DNA of 64,000 nt from CALKXV01 sp965228905 (GCA_965228905.1 CBDDII010000002.1:682001-746000), one strand, 5' to 3'. Counted from the first letter of the stretch, positions 35,591-44,560 are shown. The notes: generated by a model not told the origin, from the sequence alone. Numbers and translations: made by a program.

Positions 35591-36567
35591 GACGCGACGA
35601 CCTTGATCGGGTCTTTCTGGTCCTTGGCGTCGCTGCTTTGGCCCAATTCTTCCTCGCAGAAATAAAGCGGCCTTTGCTTCATCTCGACGAAAAGCCGCCC
35701 GAGGTATTCGCCAAGGATGCCAAGTACCAGAAGCTGGATCGCCGAGAAAAAGCTGATCGCCAAAAGGACCGAAGCCCAGCCGGGCGCGGTGGCATAGAAG
35801 ATCAGCGAATGCGCGACATAGATCAGCAAGACCCCGGTAAAGGCGATGGAAGCAAAGGCGAGCCGTGTTGCCCATCTGAGGGGCCGTGTTGAAAAGCTGG
35901 TGATCGCATCGACGCCGAAGTTCAGCATCTTCTTCATCGAATAACTGGTTTCGCCCGCAACGCGTTTTTCCCGGCGGTATTCCAGGCCAATCTGGCGAAA
36001 GCCGACCCATGAAAACATGCCGCGCAGGAAACGCGAGCGTTCGGGCATGGCAAGAACCGCATCCAGCGCCTTGCGACTGACCAGGCGGAAATCGCCCACA
36101 TCGCTTGGAATTTCCACGTCCGACAGGGCGTTCAGCACCCGGTAGAACAGATAGGCGCTGGCCTTTTTGAAACCCGTTTCGCCCTGACGTTCGGCGCGGC
36201 GGCCATACACCACGTCATAGCCCTGATCCATCAGCGGCATCATGTCGGACAAAAGCTCGGGCGGATCTTGCAAATCCGCGTCCAGCATCAGGATTCGCTC
36301 GCCTCGCGCGGCCTGAAGACCCGCCGAAAGCGCCATCTGGTGCCCGAAGTTGGCCGAAAGCCTGAGGGCGCGAAAGCCGGGATAGGTTTCTGCCGCCTGT
36401 TTCAGACCTTCCCAAGTGCCATCGGTCGAGCCGTCGTCGACAAGGATCACCTCGCGCGAGTGCGCCCAATCGGACGTGGCCGCATCAACGCGGCGAAGAA
36501 GCTCGCCCAAAGCGTCTTCTTCGTTGAAACATGGAATGACGACAGACAGATACGTCAACGTTTGCAC
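35587..36567 (-). CDS. Family 2 glycosyltransferase (GtrB/DPM1-like)
   Basis: 326 residues. The start is taken as GTG 36567 (MQTLTYLSVVIPCFNEEDAL); no clear ribosome binding site, so it could be leaderless or start at the TTG 9 bases in. GT-A fold: VVIPCFNEEDA (9-19), VDDGSTDGT (43-51) and the metal-binding LDADLQDPPE (about 95-104), followed by two C-terminal membrane helices (about 232-255 and 268-290). It should load a sugar onto undecaprenyl phosphate. First gene of the cassette. Confidence 0.92.
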   Translation of the reverse strand: MQTLTYLSVVIPCFNEEDALGELLRRVDAATSDWAHSREVILVDDGSTDGTWEGLKQAAETYPGFRALRLSANFGHQMALSAGLQAARGERILMLDADLQDPPELLSDMMPLMDQGYDVVYGRRAERQGETGFKKASAYLFYRVLNALSDVEIPSDVGDFRLVSRKALDAVLAMPERSRFLRGMFSWVGFRQIGLEYRREKRVAGETSYSMKKMLNFGVDAITSFSTRPLRWATRLAFASIAFTGVLLIYVAHSLIFYATAPGWASVLLAISFFSAIQLLVLGILGEYLGRLFVEMKQRPLYFCEEELGQSSDAKDQKDPIKVVAS

Positions 36568-36741
36568 CCTAATTCAGCACACCATACGTGCCTCGGTTCT
36601 TCGGCGAGATTATTGTTGAATTGGGGCAAAGGTGAGGCGGCGGGAATCGGCGAATTGTTCGCGTTTCAGGGCCAATCGACTTGCGCTTATCCACGTGCTG
36701 TTCCATCTGATTCAAAACGGAAATTTGTTCGAGGTTCGACC

Positions 36742-37329
36742 ATGCCGGCGCTTGTTCCCACTGAGTTTATCGCAAAGGTCATATGGCTGGGCCGCGTGCC
36801 GCATCGCGACGACGAAAACCTGATCGTGGGCGAGCGGATCGAGGAAATGCCGCTGACCTTCGCGGGGCTTGAAGGCGAGCATCACGCGGGACTGACCCGA
36901 CCCTCCTGTTCGCGCGTGACCGCGCAGTATCCAAGGGGCACGGAAATCCGCAACACACGGCAGGTTTCGGTTCTGTCGGCGGAGGAATTGGCGCAGATTG
37001 CCAAGGCGATTGACTTGCCCCGGATCGACCCGGCCTGGCTGGGTGTTTCGATCCTTCTTGAAGGTATCCCGGATTTTTCCCACGTCCCGCCCTCGGCGCG
37101 ACTTCAGGGTGAAAACGGTGCGACACTGGTGGTCGACATGCAAAACCGCCCCTGCATCTATCCCGCCAAGACGATCGAGGCGGCGCACCCCGGTCACGGC
37201 AAGGCGTTCAAGGCGGCGGCCAACGGGTTGCGCGGTGTGACCGCATGGGTCGAGCGTGAAGGCACCCTGTGCTTGGGCGAAACCATGCGCCTGCACATCC
37301 CCGACCAAAGGGTGTGGCAGCCGGGCTGA
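36742..37329 (+). CDS. MOSC domain-containing protein
   Basis: 195 residues from ATG 36742 with GAGG 8 bases upstream. A single MOSC-type domain: GLEGEHHAGLTRPSCSRVTA (about 45-64) contains the conserved Cys proposed to carry sulfur, and RNTRQVSVLSAEELAQIAKA follows as in stand-alone MOSC proteins. These beta-barrel proteins relate to molybdenum-cofactor sulfurases; the target is unknown. folD follows 92 bases later. Confidence 0.85.
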   Translation: MPALVPTEFIAKVIWLGRVPHRDDENLIVGERIEEMPLTFAGLEGEHHAGLTRPSCSRVTAQYPRGTEIRNTRQVSVLSAEELAQIAKAIDLPRIDPAWLGVSILLEGIPDFSHVPPSARLQGENGATLVVDMQNRPCIYPAKTIEAAHPGHGKAFKAAANGLRGVTAWVEREGTLCLGETMRLHIPDQRVWQPG

Positions 37330-37421
37330 GGCCGCTTCCAGGGGGCGAATGGGCGTTTCCGGACTTGCCTTTGCAGCCAAGTCGCGGCATCCGAAGGGCA
37401 ATTCTGAACAGGAGAGCGCCC

Positions 37422-38324
37422 ATGTCAGCCACCATCATCGACGGGAAAGCCTTTGCCGCCACCGTGCGCGGCAAGGTCAAAGATCACGTGACACGTCTGG
37501 TTGGCGATCACGGCATCACGCCGGGATTGGCCGTGGTGCTGGTGGGCGAGGATCCGGCAAGCGAGGTTTACGTTCGCTCGAAGGGTAAAGCGACACTTGA
37601 GGCGGGGATGAAAAGCGTCGAGCACAAGCTGGCGGCGGATACCTCCGAAGCCGATCTTCTGGCGCTGATCGACCAGTTGAACAGTGACGAAAGCATTCAC
37701 GGCATCCTGGTGCAGCTTCCCTTGCCGGGGCATCTGAACGAGGATCTGGTGATCAACTCGATTGACCCGGCCAAGGATGTGGACGGGTTCCATATCTCGA
37801 ACGTCGGGCTTTTGGGGACCGGGCAGAAAAGCATGGTGCCCTGCACGCCGCTTGGCTGCCTGATGATGCTGCGCGATCATCTGGGCAGCCTTTCGGGCCT
37901 CGATGCGGTGGTCGTGGGCCGTTCGAACATCGTGGGCAAGCCGATGGCGCAATTGTTGCTGGGCGACAGCTGCACGGTGACGATTGCCCATTCGCGCACG
38001 AAGGACCTGCCCGAGGTGGTGCGCCGCGCCGACATCGTGGTGGCCGCCGTGGGCCGTCCTGAGATGGTGCCGGGGGATTGGATCAAGCCGGGGGCCACGG
38101 TGATCGACGTGGGCATCAACCGGATCGACGCCCCGGAAAAGGGCGAGGGCAAGACGCGGCTGGTGGGCGATGTGGATTTCGCCAGCGCCGCCGAGGTTGC
38201 CGGGGCCATCACGCCGGTGCCGGGCGGCGTGGGGCCGATGACCATCGCCTGCCTTCTGGCCAACACGGTGACGGCCTGTTGCCGTGCGAACGCACTGGAG
38301 GAACCCGAAGGGCTGACCGCCTGA
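37422..38324 (+). CDS. folD: Bifunctional 5,10-methylenetetrahydrofolate dehydrogenase/cyclohydrolase
   Basis: 300 residues from ATG 37422 (AGGAGA upstream). EVYVRSKGKATLEAGM with the catalytic Tyr/Lys (about 47-56), VQLPLPGHLNED and DPAKDVDGFH, and the NADP-binding VVGRSNIVGKPMAQLLL (about 166-182) are all classic FolD. It interconverts methylene-, methenyl- and formyl-tetrahydrofolate. A dispersed-repeat copy follows the gene. Confidence 0.97.
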   Translation: MSATIIDGKAFAATVRGKVKDHVTRLVGDHGITPGLAVVLVGEDPASEVYVRSKGKATLEAGMKSVEHKLAADTSEADLLALIDQLNSDESIHGILVQLPLPGHLNEDLVINSIDPAKDVDGFHISNVGLLGTGQKSMVPCTPLGCLMMLRDHLGSLSGLDAVVVGRSNIVGKPMAQLLLGDSCTVTIAHSRTKDLPEVVRRADIVVAAVGRPEMVPGDWIKPGATVIDVGINRIDAPEKGEGKTRLVGDVDFASAAEVAGAITPVPGGVGPMTIACLLANTVTACCRANALEEPEGLTA

Positions 38325-38358
38325 GGATTTGCGCCGGCCTTTCAGCCGTCGCGGGGGG

Positions 38359-38413
38359 CGATTTTTCTTCGAAAAATCGTGCCTCCGGCGGGCGTATTTT
38401 TAAAGCGATGAAG
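38359..38413 (+). repeat. Dispersed intergenic element, copy 7 of 8 (hairpin plus core)
   Basis: A 9-bp A/T hairpin (38359-38367 with 38371-38379, loop TTC), the spacer tgcctccggcggg and the core cgtatttttaaagcgatgaa (38393-38413). This is the best-preserved copy in the window and lies just after folD. Confidence 0.88.
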
Positions 38414-38496
38414 AGGGCCCAGGAAAGGGTGACTTTGCACTGGCGGTGAATGGGTTAGAATTTCGGGGAAGCCTATGCCAGCCGAGGGAGCCAGCC

Positions 38497-39126
38497 ATGC
38501 CAAAGACCTATGCCGGAAAAGACATCGAGATCACCTTTGACATGTCGCGCTGTATCCATGCGCGGAACTGCTATCTGAAGTTGCCGCAGGTGTTCGATCC
38601 CGAGCGGCGACCCTGGGTGTCGCCCGACGCCGCCCCCGCCGAGGAGATCACGGCGATGATCCGGACCTGTCCATCGGGCGCGCTTGGGTTTCGCAAGGGT
38701 GGGGCGGGCGAGGCGGCGCCGGGGATCAATCGCGCGGCGTTGAGCGAGAATGGTCCGTTGGTCTTTCATGGGCATTTGAAGGTCGGCGGCAAGGATGAGG
38801 TGCGCGCGACGCTTTGTCGGTGTGGTCAGACGGCGAACCCGCCGTTTTGCGATGGCAGCCACGCGAAGGCGGGGTTTGTCGCGACCGGCGAGCCGGAGCC
38901 GTCCGGCAAGGATGCGCCGGGGGATGATCCGGGCGAGGTGCTGGAGTTGAAGGGCCATGAGAACGGCCCGTTGGAGGCGAAGGGGGCGTTGGAGATCACT
39001 GCGGCCAGCGGGCTTCGTCTGCATCGCGGCACGCGGGCGTTCCTGTGCCGGTGCGGGCAGTCGAAGAACAAGCCGTTCTGCGATGGCAGTCACAAGACGG
39101 CGGGTTTCGAGGTGCCGGAAAGCTGA
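38497..39126 (+). CDS. Iron-sulfur protein: Fer4_19-like domain plus two CDGSH domains
   Basis: 209 residues from ATG 38497 (GAGGGAG 7 bases upstream). The N-terminal domain (about 5-66, SRCIHARNCYLKLPQVFD and RTCPSGAL) resembles the divergent ferredoxin-like domain often fused to CDGSH. Two 2Fe-2S CDGSH motifs follow: Cys107, Cys109, Cys118, His122 and Cys184, Cys186, Cys195, His199. Probable cytoplasmic redox or iron-sulfur carrier; the function of the bacterial family is not established. Confidence 0.9.
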   Translation: MPKTYAGKDIEITFDMSRCIHARNCYLKLPQVFDPERRPWVSPDAAPAEEITAMIRTCPSGALGFRKGGAGEAAPGINRAALSENGPLVFHGHLKVGGKDEVRATLCRCGQTANPPFCDGSHAKAGFVATGEPEPSGKDAPGDDPGEVLELKGHENGPLEAKGALEITAASGLRLHRGTRAFLCRCGQSKNKPFCDGSHKTAGFEVPES

Positions 39127-39135
39127 GGCTGTGTT

Positions 39136-39555
39136 TCAGACCGGGACCATCGTGCCTTGCAGGATGGCGATTTCCTTTCGCATCTCGCCGGTTTCGGCAA
39201 AGACGCGGGCCTGCACCACGGTCAGGCGGCGACCGGGTTTGATGACACTGCCTTCGGCGATCAACCGGTCGCCGACGGCGGGGCGCAACAGGTTGATCTT
39301 CATTTCCGCCGTCATCACTTCGGTGTCGCCACCCATCAGGGTAAGCGCGGAATAGCCCGCCGCGCTGTCGCCGATGGCAAAGGTCAGGGCGGCGTGGGCC
39401 GCGCCGTGCTGTTGCAGGCTGCCGGGCAGGATCGGGGCGGTGATCTCGGTCCTGCCTTCATCGAGCAGGGTCAGTTCCGCACCAAGCGTTTCCATCATGG
39501 TCTGGCGCGCGAAGGAGGCGCGGACCTTGGCGTCGGTGTCGAGATCAAGGCTCAT
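39136..39555 (-). CDS. PaaI-family hotdog thioesterase
   Basis: 139 residues from ATG 39555 (MSLDLDTDAKVRASFARQTM). A single hotdog domain: LQQHGAAHAALTFAIGDSAA (about 51-70) corresponds to the HGG-like active-site helix, followed by TAEMKINLLRPAVGDRL. It probably hydrolyses an acyl-CoA. It overlaps pdeM by four bases and so is second in a two-gene run. The substrate is not readable. Confidence 0.88.
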   Translation of the reverse strand: MSLDLDTDAKVRASFARQTMMETLGAELTLLDEGRTEITAPILPGSLQQHGAAHAALTFAIGDSAAGYSALTLMGGDTEVMTAEMKINLLRPAVGDRLIAEGSVIKPGRRLTVVQARVFAETGEMRKEIAILQGTMVPV

Positions 39556-40211
39556 GCGGCACGCGGGACCGGGACGGCCAGAACCTGGCGTCCGGTCAGA
39601 TAGGCCACCGCCTGATCGGCGAACAAGCCGCGCAAGACGGGCGTCATCCAGTCCAGCCCGCCGGTGTAACAGCCATAGGCGGGCAGGATCAGGCGGGTGG
39701 CGTCGACCATGAAACAGGGGCGGGAGGTCCGTTTGACGCGGGCCTTGGGGTGGTAATGGCCCGAGATTTCGCCGGGGGCGGTCTCGGCCTCGGCGATATG
39801 GCGGAATGTCAGGGGGCCTTTGCGATACTCGTCCAGATGCGCCCCGCCAAGGTCCACCGGCCCCGGGTCGTGGTTGCCTTCGAGCCAGAGCCAGGTGCGC
39901 CCGGCCTGCAACATGCCGATCGTTGTGCGATGGTTGTCGTCGAGAGCCTGCGCGGCGGCAAGGTCGTCGAAGCTGTCGCCAAGGCAAAGCACGGTCTTTG
40001 GGGCGAGGGACCGGATGTCGGCGGCCAGACGTTCCAGTGTTTCCTCGGTGTCATAGGGCGGCAAAAGCGTGCCACCGCGCCGGGCGATCCGTTCGGATTT
40101 TCCCAGGTGCAGGTCGGAGACAGTCAGGAGGTCTTCGTCCGCCCAGTAAAGCGCGCCCGAAGCCAGGGCCGTCAGCGTTTCGCCGCAAAAGGGAAAGTCA
40201 CGCGCGTTCAT
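39552..40211 (-). CDS. pdeM: Ligase-associated DNA damage response endonuclease PdeM
   Basis: 219 residues. Metallophosphoesterase motifs in order: SDLHLGKSER (about 32-41), CLGDSFDD, LEGNHDPG and SGHYHPKA. These and the length fit PdeM (TIGR04123), normally found with an ATP-dependent DNA ligase/helicase repair set; those partners are not adjacent here, where it pairs with a thioesterase. Confidence 0.88.
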   Translation of the reverse strand: MNARDFPFCGETLTALASGALYWADEDLLTVSDLHLGKSERIARRGGTLLPPYDTEETLERLAADIRSLAPKTVLCLGDSFDDLAAAQALDDNHRTTIGMLQAGRTWLWLEGNHDPGPVDLGGAHLDEYRKGPLTFRHIAEAETAPGEISGHYHPKARVKRTSRPCFMVDATRLILPAYGCYTGGLDWMTPVLRGLFADQAVAYLTGRQVLAVPVPRAA

Positions 40212-40285
40212 GCTTCGTTCTTAGGGTGGTTTCAGGGGCGCTGCAAGGCTTGACGGCCAGCGTCGGGGTTGCGACATGCACGACC

Positions 40286-40996
40286 ATGGAAAAGACTTCC
40301 CCCTCCGGTGCGCCCTGGCGCAATTTCTATGGCCGTCTGAAAGGCAAGAGCCTGCGCGACAGTCAGAAGGGTTACATGCGGGATCTCGAAGAGATCGGGC
40401 TGGAGGGTGTCGATTGGGAGGGCAATCCCGAGCGCCTTCCGTTGGATCTTGGGGCTCTGTTCGGCGGCAGACCCGTCTGGCTGGAGGTCGGCTTTGGCGG
40501 TGGCGAACACCTGGTGCATCAGGCCGTGAAGAACCCGCAGGTCGGGCTGATCGGGGCCGAGCCTTACATCAACGGGGTTGCCATGCTTTTGGGCAAGATC
40601 CGGGGGGCGGGGGCGGACAACATCCGGGTGCATCCGGGCGATGCGCGGGATTTGATGGATGTGTTGCCTTCGGGTTCGATTGCCAAGGCCTTCCTTCTCT
40701 ACCCCGACCCCTGGCCGAAAAAGCGCCATCACCGGCGGCGGTTTGTGACGGCGGAACACCTTGAGCCGTTGTTTGATCGCCTGCGGCCGGGGGCGGAGTT
40801 CCGGATCGCGACCGACATCAAGGATTATGTCCGTCAGGCGCTGGAAGAGGTGCCGAAAGTGGGGTTCGTCTGGCAGGCCGAGCGGGCCGAGGACTGGCGT
40901 ACCCCTTGGGATGACTGGTTGTCGACGCGGTACGAACAAAAGGCCCTGCGCGAGGGGCGCGTGCCAACCTACCTGACCTTCAGGAAACCCGATTGA
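40286..40996 (+). CDS. trmB: tRNA (guanine-46-N7)-methyltransferase
   Basis: 236 residues from ATG 40286. SAM motif LEVGFGGGEHLVHQAVKNP (about 66-84), LIGAEPYINGV, the family hallmark LYPDPWPKKRHHRRRF (about 136-151) and a C-terminal TRYEQKALREGR (near 214-225). It makes 7-methylguanosine in the variable loop of tRNAs. A monocistronic-looking gene before aroA. Confidence 0.96.
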   Translation: MEKTSPSGAPWRNFYGRLKGKSLRDSQKGYMRDLEEIGLEGVDWEGNPERLPLDLGALFGGRPVWLEVGFGGGEHLVHQAVKNPQVGLIGAEPYINGVAMLLGKIRGAGADNIRVHPGDARDLMDVLPSGSIAKAFLLYPDPWPKKRHHRRRFVTAEHLEPLFDRLRPGAEFRIATDIKDYVRQALEEVPKVGFVWQAERAEDWRTPWDDWLSTRYEQKALREGRVPTYLTFRKPD

Positions 40997-41055
40997 TCCT
41001 GTTGCTGGACCCTGTTCGGGGGCTGGGCTAAGGGAGGCGGGAAAGGGAGTTTCGC

Positions 41056-42408
41056 ATGTCTTCACATGGAGAGCCGCAACCGATGACCGCCCGCGCCTCG
41101 GGGCCGTTGAGGGGCGAGGTGCAGGTGCCGGGCGACAAGTCGGTGTCGCACCGATCGCTGATCCTTGGGGCGATGGCCGTGGGGGAGACCCGCATCTCGG
41201 GCCTGTTGGAGGGCGAGGATGTGCTGGCGACGGGGGCCGCGATGCGGGCCTTTGGCGCGGAGGTTCAGGACCTTGGCGGCGGCAGTTGGTCGGTGCATGG
41301 CGTGGGCGTCGGCGGCTTTGGCGAACCCGAAGACGTGATCGACTGCGGCAATGCCGGAACCGGCGTGCGGTTGTTGATGGGGGCCATAGCGACGACGCCG
41401 ATCACCGTGACCTTTACCGGCGACGCCAGCCTGCGGTCGCGCCCCATGAGCCGTGTGACGGAACCTCTGGCGGGATTCGGCACAACGGCGGTCGGACGCG
41501 CGGGCGGGCGATTGCCGATGACGGTGACGGGCGCTGCCGATCCCGTACCGGTGCGCTTCACGCTGCCGGTGCCCTCGGCGCAGGTGAAATCGGCGGTGCT
41601 GCTGGCGGGGCTCAATGCGCCGGGCGAAACCGTGGTGATCGAACCCGAGGCGACGCGCGACCATACCGAGCGGATGTTGCGGGGCTTTGGTGCGGACCTT
41701 TCCGTCGGAATGGATGGTGGTGCGCGGGTCATCACGCTGAAGGGTCAGCCCGAGTTGCAGCCTCAGACCATTGCCGTGCCGCGCGATCCATCCTCGGCGG
41801 CTTTCCCGGTGGCGGCGGCGCTGATCGTGGAAGGCTCGGACGTTCTGGTGCCCAACATCGGGATGAACCCGACACGGGCGGGGCTGTTCACGACGCTGCA
41901 AGAGATGGGCGCGGATCTGACGTTTGAAAACGAGCGGGAAGAGGGCGGTGAGCCTGTGGCAGACCTGCGCGCGCGGTTCTCGCCCGAGATGAAGGGGATC
42001 GAGGTGCCGCCCGAGCGTGCTGCCAGCATGATCGACGAATACCCGATCCTGTCGGTGGTGGCGTCTTTTGCCGAAGGGCGCACGATGATGGCGGGGGTGA
42101 ACGAGCTTCGCGTCAAGGAAAGCGACCGGATCGACGCGATGGCGGTCGGCCTGCGGGCGGCCGGTGTCAGCGTGGACGAGGGCGAGGATTGGTGGGCGGT
42201 CGAGGGGCTTGGCCCGAAGGGCGTGCCCGGCAATGCCCGCGTCGAAGCGCGGCTGGATCACCGGATCGCCATGTCGTTCCTCTGCCTTGGGATGGCGGCG
42301 AAGGGTACGGTGACGGTGGATGACGCAGCCCCAATCGCGACGTCTTTCCCGATCTTCCATGACCTGATGACCGGGCTTGGCGCGGTTCTGGAACCGGGCG
42401 AGGCCTGA
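41056..42408 (+). CDS. aroA: 3-phosphoshikimate 1-carboxyvinyltransferase (EPSP synthase)
   Basis: 450 residues, start MSSHGEPQPM. Motifs PGDKSVSHRSL (25-35), NAGTGVRLLMG (99-109), SAQVKSAVLLAGLN, RDHTERML and NIGMNPTR are those of the class II type best known from Agrobacterium CP4. However, the phosphoenolpyruvate-site residue is Gly101, not the Ala that makes CP4 glyphosate-insensitive. Sixth step of the shikimate pathway. A large exported protein follows. Confidence 0.95.
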   Translation: MSSHGEPQPMTARASGPLRGEVQVPGDKSVSHRSLILGAMAVGETRISGLLEGEDVLATGAAMRAFGAEVQDLGGGSWSVHGVGVGGFGEPEDVIDCGNAGTGVRLLMGAIATTPITVTFTGDASLRSRPMSRVTEPLAGFGTTAVGRAGGRLPMTVTGAADPVPVRFTLPVPSAQVKSAVLLAGLNAPGETVVIEPEATRDHTERMLRGFGADLSVGMDGGARVITLKGQPELQPQTIAVPRDPSSAAFPVAAALIVEGSDVLVPNIGMNPTRAGLFTTLQEMGADLTFENEREEGGEPVADLRARFSPEMKGIEVPPERAASMIDEYPILSVVASFAEGRTMMAGVNELRVKESDRIDAMAVGLRAAGVSVDEGEDWWAVEGLGPKGVPGNARVEARLDHRIAMSFLCLGMAAKGTVTVDDAAPIATSFPIFHDLMTGLGAVLEPGEA

Positions 42409-42464
42409 CAGAACTTTCCCTTGATCGGTCGAATTTGGCCACATTTCAGGGTGATAGAGGGGGA

Positions 42465-43982
42465 ATGGATATGTTCCGTGCCCTCAAACCTCTTTGTATC
42501 GCCACCGCTTTTGCGCTTGCACTCCCGCCGGTCGCAACTGCCGACGAGCGTGCGACATGCCGCGCCGAACCAAGTGTGACTTGCCTTGCCGAGTTGGGTT
42601 TTGCTGCAGCGATGGAGGCCGAAAGCCTGCCGGCAATCGACCAATCGGCCGATCTGTTGGCGACCATGGGAATGCTGGCCGAGGCGCGCGTTCTCGTGGT
42701 CAAGGGCGCAACTCTGAACGGATCGACACAGGCCGAGGCCGAGGCGCGGGCCGATTGGCAACTTGGCAACTACATCGCGACAGAACGGTTGTTGTCGGGC
42801 GAAGATCCGGGGGTGGTCAAAGCCGACATCGGTCTGTTCAAATTTCAAGGCGCAGTGTTTCATTTGTCGGGCCTGATGACATCGGGCACGCTTTTGGGGC
42901 CAGAGGCCACGCGCGATCCCGAGCGCATCGCCGTGATCCGCAACGCTGTTACGCACTTTGACGACGACCGGTCCTCGCAGCTTTCCGCGGCCAGCGTTCT
43001 GGCCGAGTTGGGCGAAGACGGTGCGGCGCGGCAAGTCCTTGACGCGCTTCCGGTCGACACATCACGCGGCGAGCATCTGCCGGACAACCTGATCCGCTTG
43101 GTCGGCACAGCGCGGGCGCTGGAAATCTATCAGAGCATGGGCGCAGATCTGCCATGGGACTGGTACTACCGCACCCTTGCGCTGAACGAGCCGGACCCGG
43201 CGCGCGCGCGGGTGTTTCTAATGCAGGCGCTTGATCACATCGAAACGATGGCACCGGATATGCGCCCGACCAAGTGGCGCGTGGTGGTTCGTGATGCGAT
43301 GGAAATCGGTCAGGGTGAGGTTGCCGAACTGGCCCTGAGGCGGTTGGCGGAAAGTGTTGCGCAAGACAGCACTGCAACGGCGGGCCATTTCATGGAACTT
43401 GCCGACGCGCAGCTTGTCGTGAATGCGCCCGAAGCCGAAGTGCGCGACAGTCTGCAAGAGGTCGAGCGGCGGATCGCGGCAATGGAAAACGATACGCTTA
43501 AGGGGGACGCGACTGAAAAAGTAGCTCGGCTTTACCTGTCGTTTGGGGATGAGCGGGCAGCACTGCGCCTGTTCCGCAGCACCGGGCGGGATCGGCGCGC
43601 CTGGGAGTGGTTCGTCTCGAACGGAAAGACGCGCGAGGCCCGCGAGGCGCTCTTGCGGGCGGCGGAATCCGCGCTTTCGGATGACGAGATGCTTTCGGTA
43701 AGGGCCTATCTGGCACAGAGCCTTTCGCGTGACGGTAGAACCGACGCGGAAAAACGCGAAGCGGCCGAACTGGCCCGGCATCTACTGAGTGGCGCGGCCC
43801 CGCGCGATCCGGTCTCGCAAAGCTTCTTTTTCGACATTCTCGTGCGGACTGGCCAGCAGTTGGGCGATGCGGAACTGACCCGGTCCGCGATGGTTCGCGC
43901 CCTAGATGAGGCGTTTGAAAGTACCGCGTATCGCCCCCTGGTTCAGGCAGCCTATCGGTTGTATCGGGCGGAACTGAACTGA
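42465..43982 (+). CDS. Large exported helical-repeat hypothetical protein
   Basis: 505 residues from ATG 42465 (AGAGGGGG upstream). The signal peptide MDMFRALKPLCIATAFALAL with ATA-like cleavage near VATA is followed by an all-helical, Ala/Glu/Arg-rich sequence with TPR/Sel1-like periodicity (EARVLVVKGATLNGSTQAEA, ALRLFRSTGRDRRAWEWFVS). Two early Cys (TCRAEPSVTC) may form a disulfide. Probably a periplasmic protein-protein scaffold. No named family is recognised; it is not obviously linked to aroA or glnK. Confidence 0.8.
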   Translation: MDMFRALKPLCIATAFALALPPVATADERATCRAEPSVTCLAELGFAAAMEAESLPAIDQSADLLATMGMLAEARVLVVKGATLNGSTQAEAEARADWQLGNYIATERLLSGEDPGVVKADIGLFKFQGAVFHLSGLMTSGTLLGPEATRDPERIAVIRNAVTHFDDDRSSQLSAASVLAELGEDGAARQVLDALPVDTSRGEHLPDNLIRLVGTARALEIYQSMGADLPWDWYYRTLALNEPDPARARVFLMQALDHIETMAPDMRPTKWRVVVRDAMEIGQGEVAELALRRLAESVAQDSTATAGHFMELADAQLVVNAPEAEVRDSLQEVERRIAAMENDTLKGDATEKVARLYLSFGDERAALRLFRSTGRDRRAWEWFVSNGKTREAREALLRAAESALSDDEMLSVRAYLAQSLSRDGRTDAEKREAAELARHLLSGAAPRDPVSQSFFFDILVRTGQQLGDAELTRSAMVRALDEAFESTAYRPLVQAAYRLYRAELN

Positions 43983-44042
43983 CGTCAGACGGATTCCCGC
44001 GTTCGAAAATCACAATTTCGCCAAATTTCGCGTTCAAATACC

Positions 44043-44057
44043 GCACAAAAAATGTGC
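44043..44057. promoter_or_regulatory. Candidate NtrC-type binding site upstream of glnK-amtB
   Basis: GCAC-AAAAAAT-GTGC fits the GCAC-N7-GTGC core of NtrC sites (TGCACC-N5-GGTGCA type). It lies 149 bases before the glnK start, a usual enhancer distance. A convincing sigma-54 -24/-12 pair was not found, so the assignment is tentative. Confidence 0.4.
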
Positions 44058-44205
44058 AAAGCCTATTAATTAAGCAGCAAACGCGCCAGAAGGCTGGAAT
44101 TCGGGCATTTTGAGCGGCCTGAATTCTTCACTTTGCTGCGCTCGCAAAAGACCTTGCCCGAGACGAGGGGGCGCAGTCGCGCTCTGAACAAGGGGAAAGG
44201 TTGCC

Positions 44206-44544
44206 ATGAAACTTGTCATTGCAGCGATCAAACCGTTCAAGCTGGAAGAGGTCCGCGAAGCGCTGACCTCGATCGGCGTGCGCGGAATGATGGTCACAGA
44301 AATCAAGGGCTTCGGCTCGCAGTCCGGTCACACCGAAATCTATCGCGGCGCAGAGTACGCGGTGAATTTCGTACCGAAAGTAAAGCTTGAAATCGTGGTT
44401 CCGGCGTCAATGGCCGATCAGGTGGTCGAGACCATCGCCACAACCGCCAAGACCGACAAGATCGGCGACGGCAAGATTTTCGTCCTGGACGTGGCCTCTG
44501 CCGTGCGTGTCCGGACGGGTGAAACCAACGAAGACGCGATTTGA
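44206..44544 (+). CDS. glnK: P-II family nitrogen regulatory protein
   Basis: 112 residues, standard P-II length. The T-loop (37-55) carries the uridylylation site Tyr51 in EIYRGAEYAVNF, and the C-terminal TGETNEDAI is the P-II signature. Its position 16 bases before amtB identifies it as GlnK, which binds AmtB at the membrane when nitrogen is plentiful and blocks ammonium uptake. Confidence 0.96.
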   Translation: MKLVIAAIKPFKLEEVREALTSIGVRGMMVTEIKGFGSQSGHTEIYRGAEYAVNFVPKVKLEIVVPASMADQVVETIATTAKTDKIGDGKIFVLDVASAVRVRTGETNEDAI

Positions 44545-44560
44545 GCGAAGGGGCAAATCA

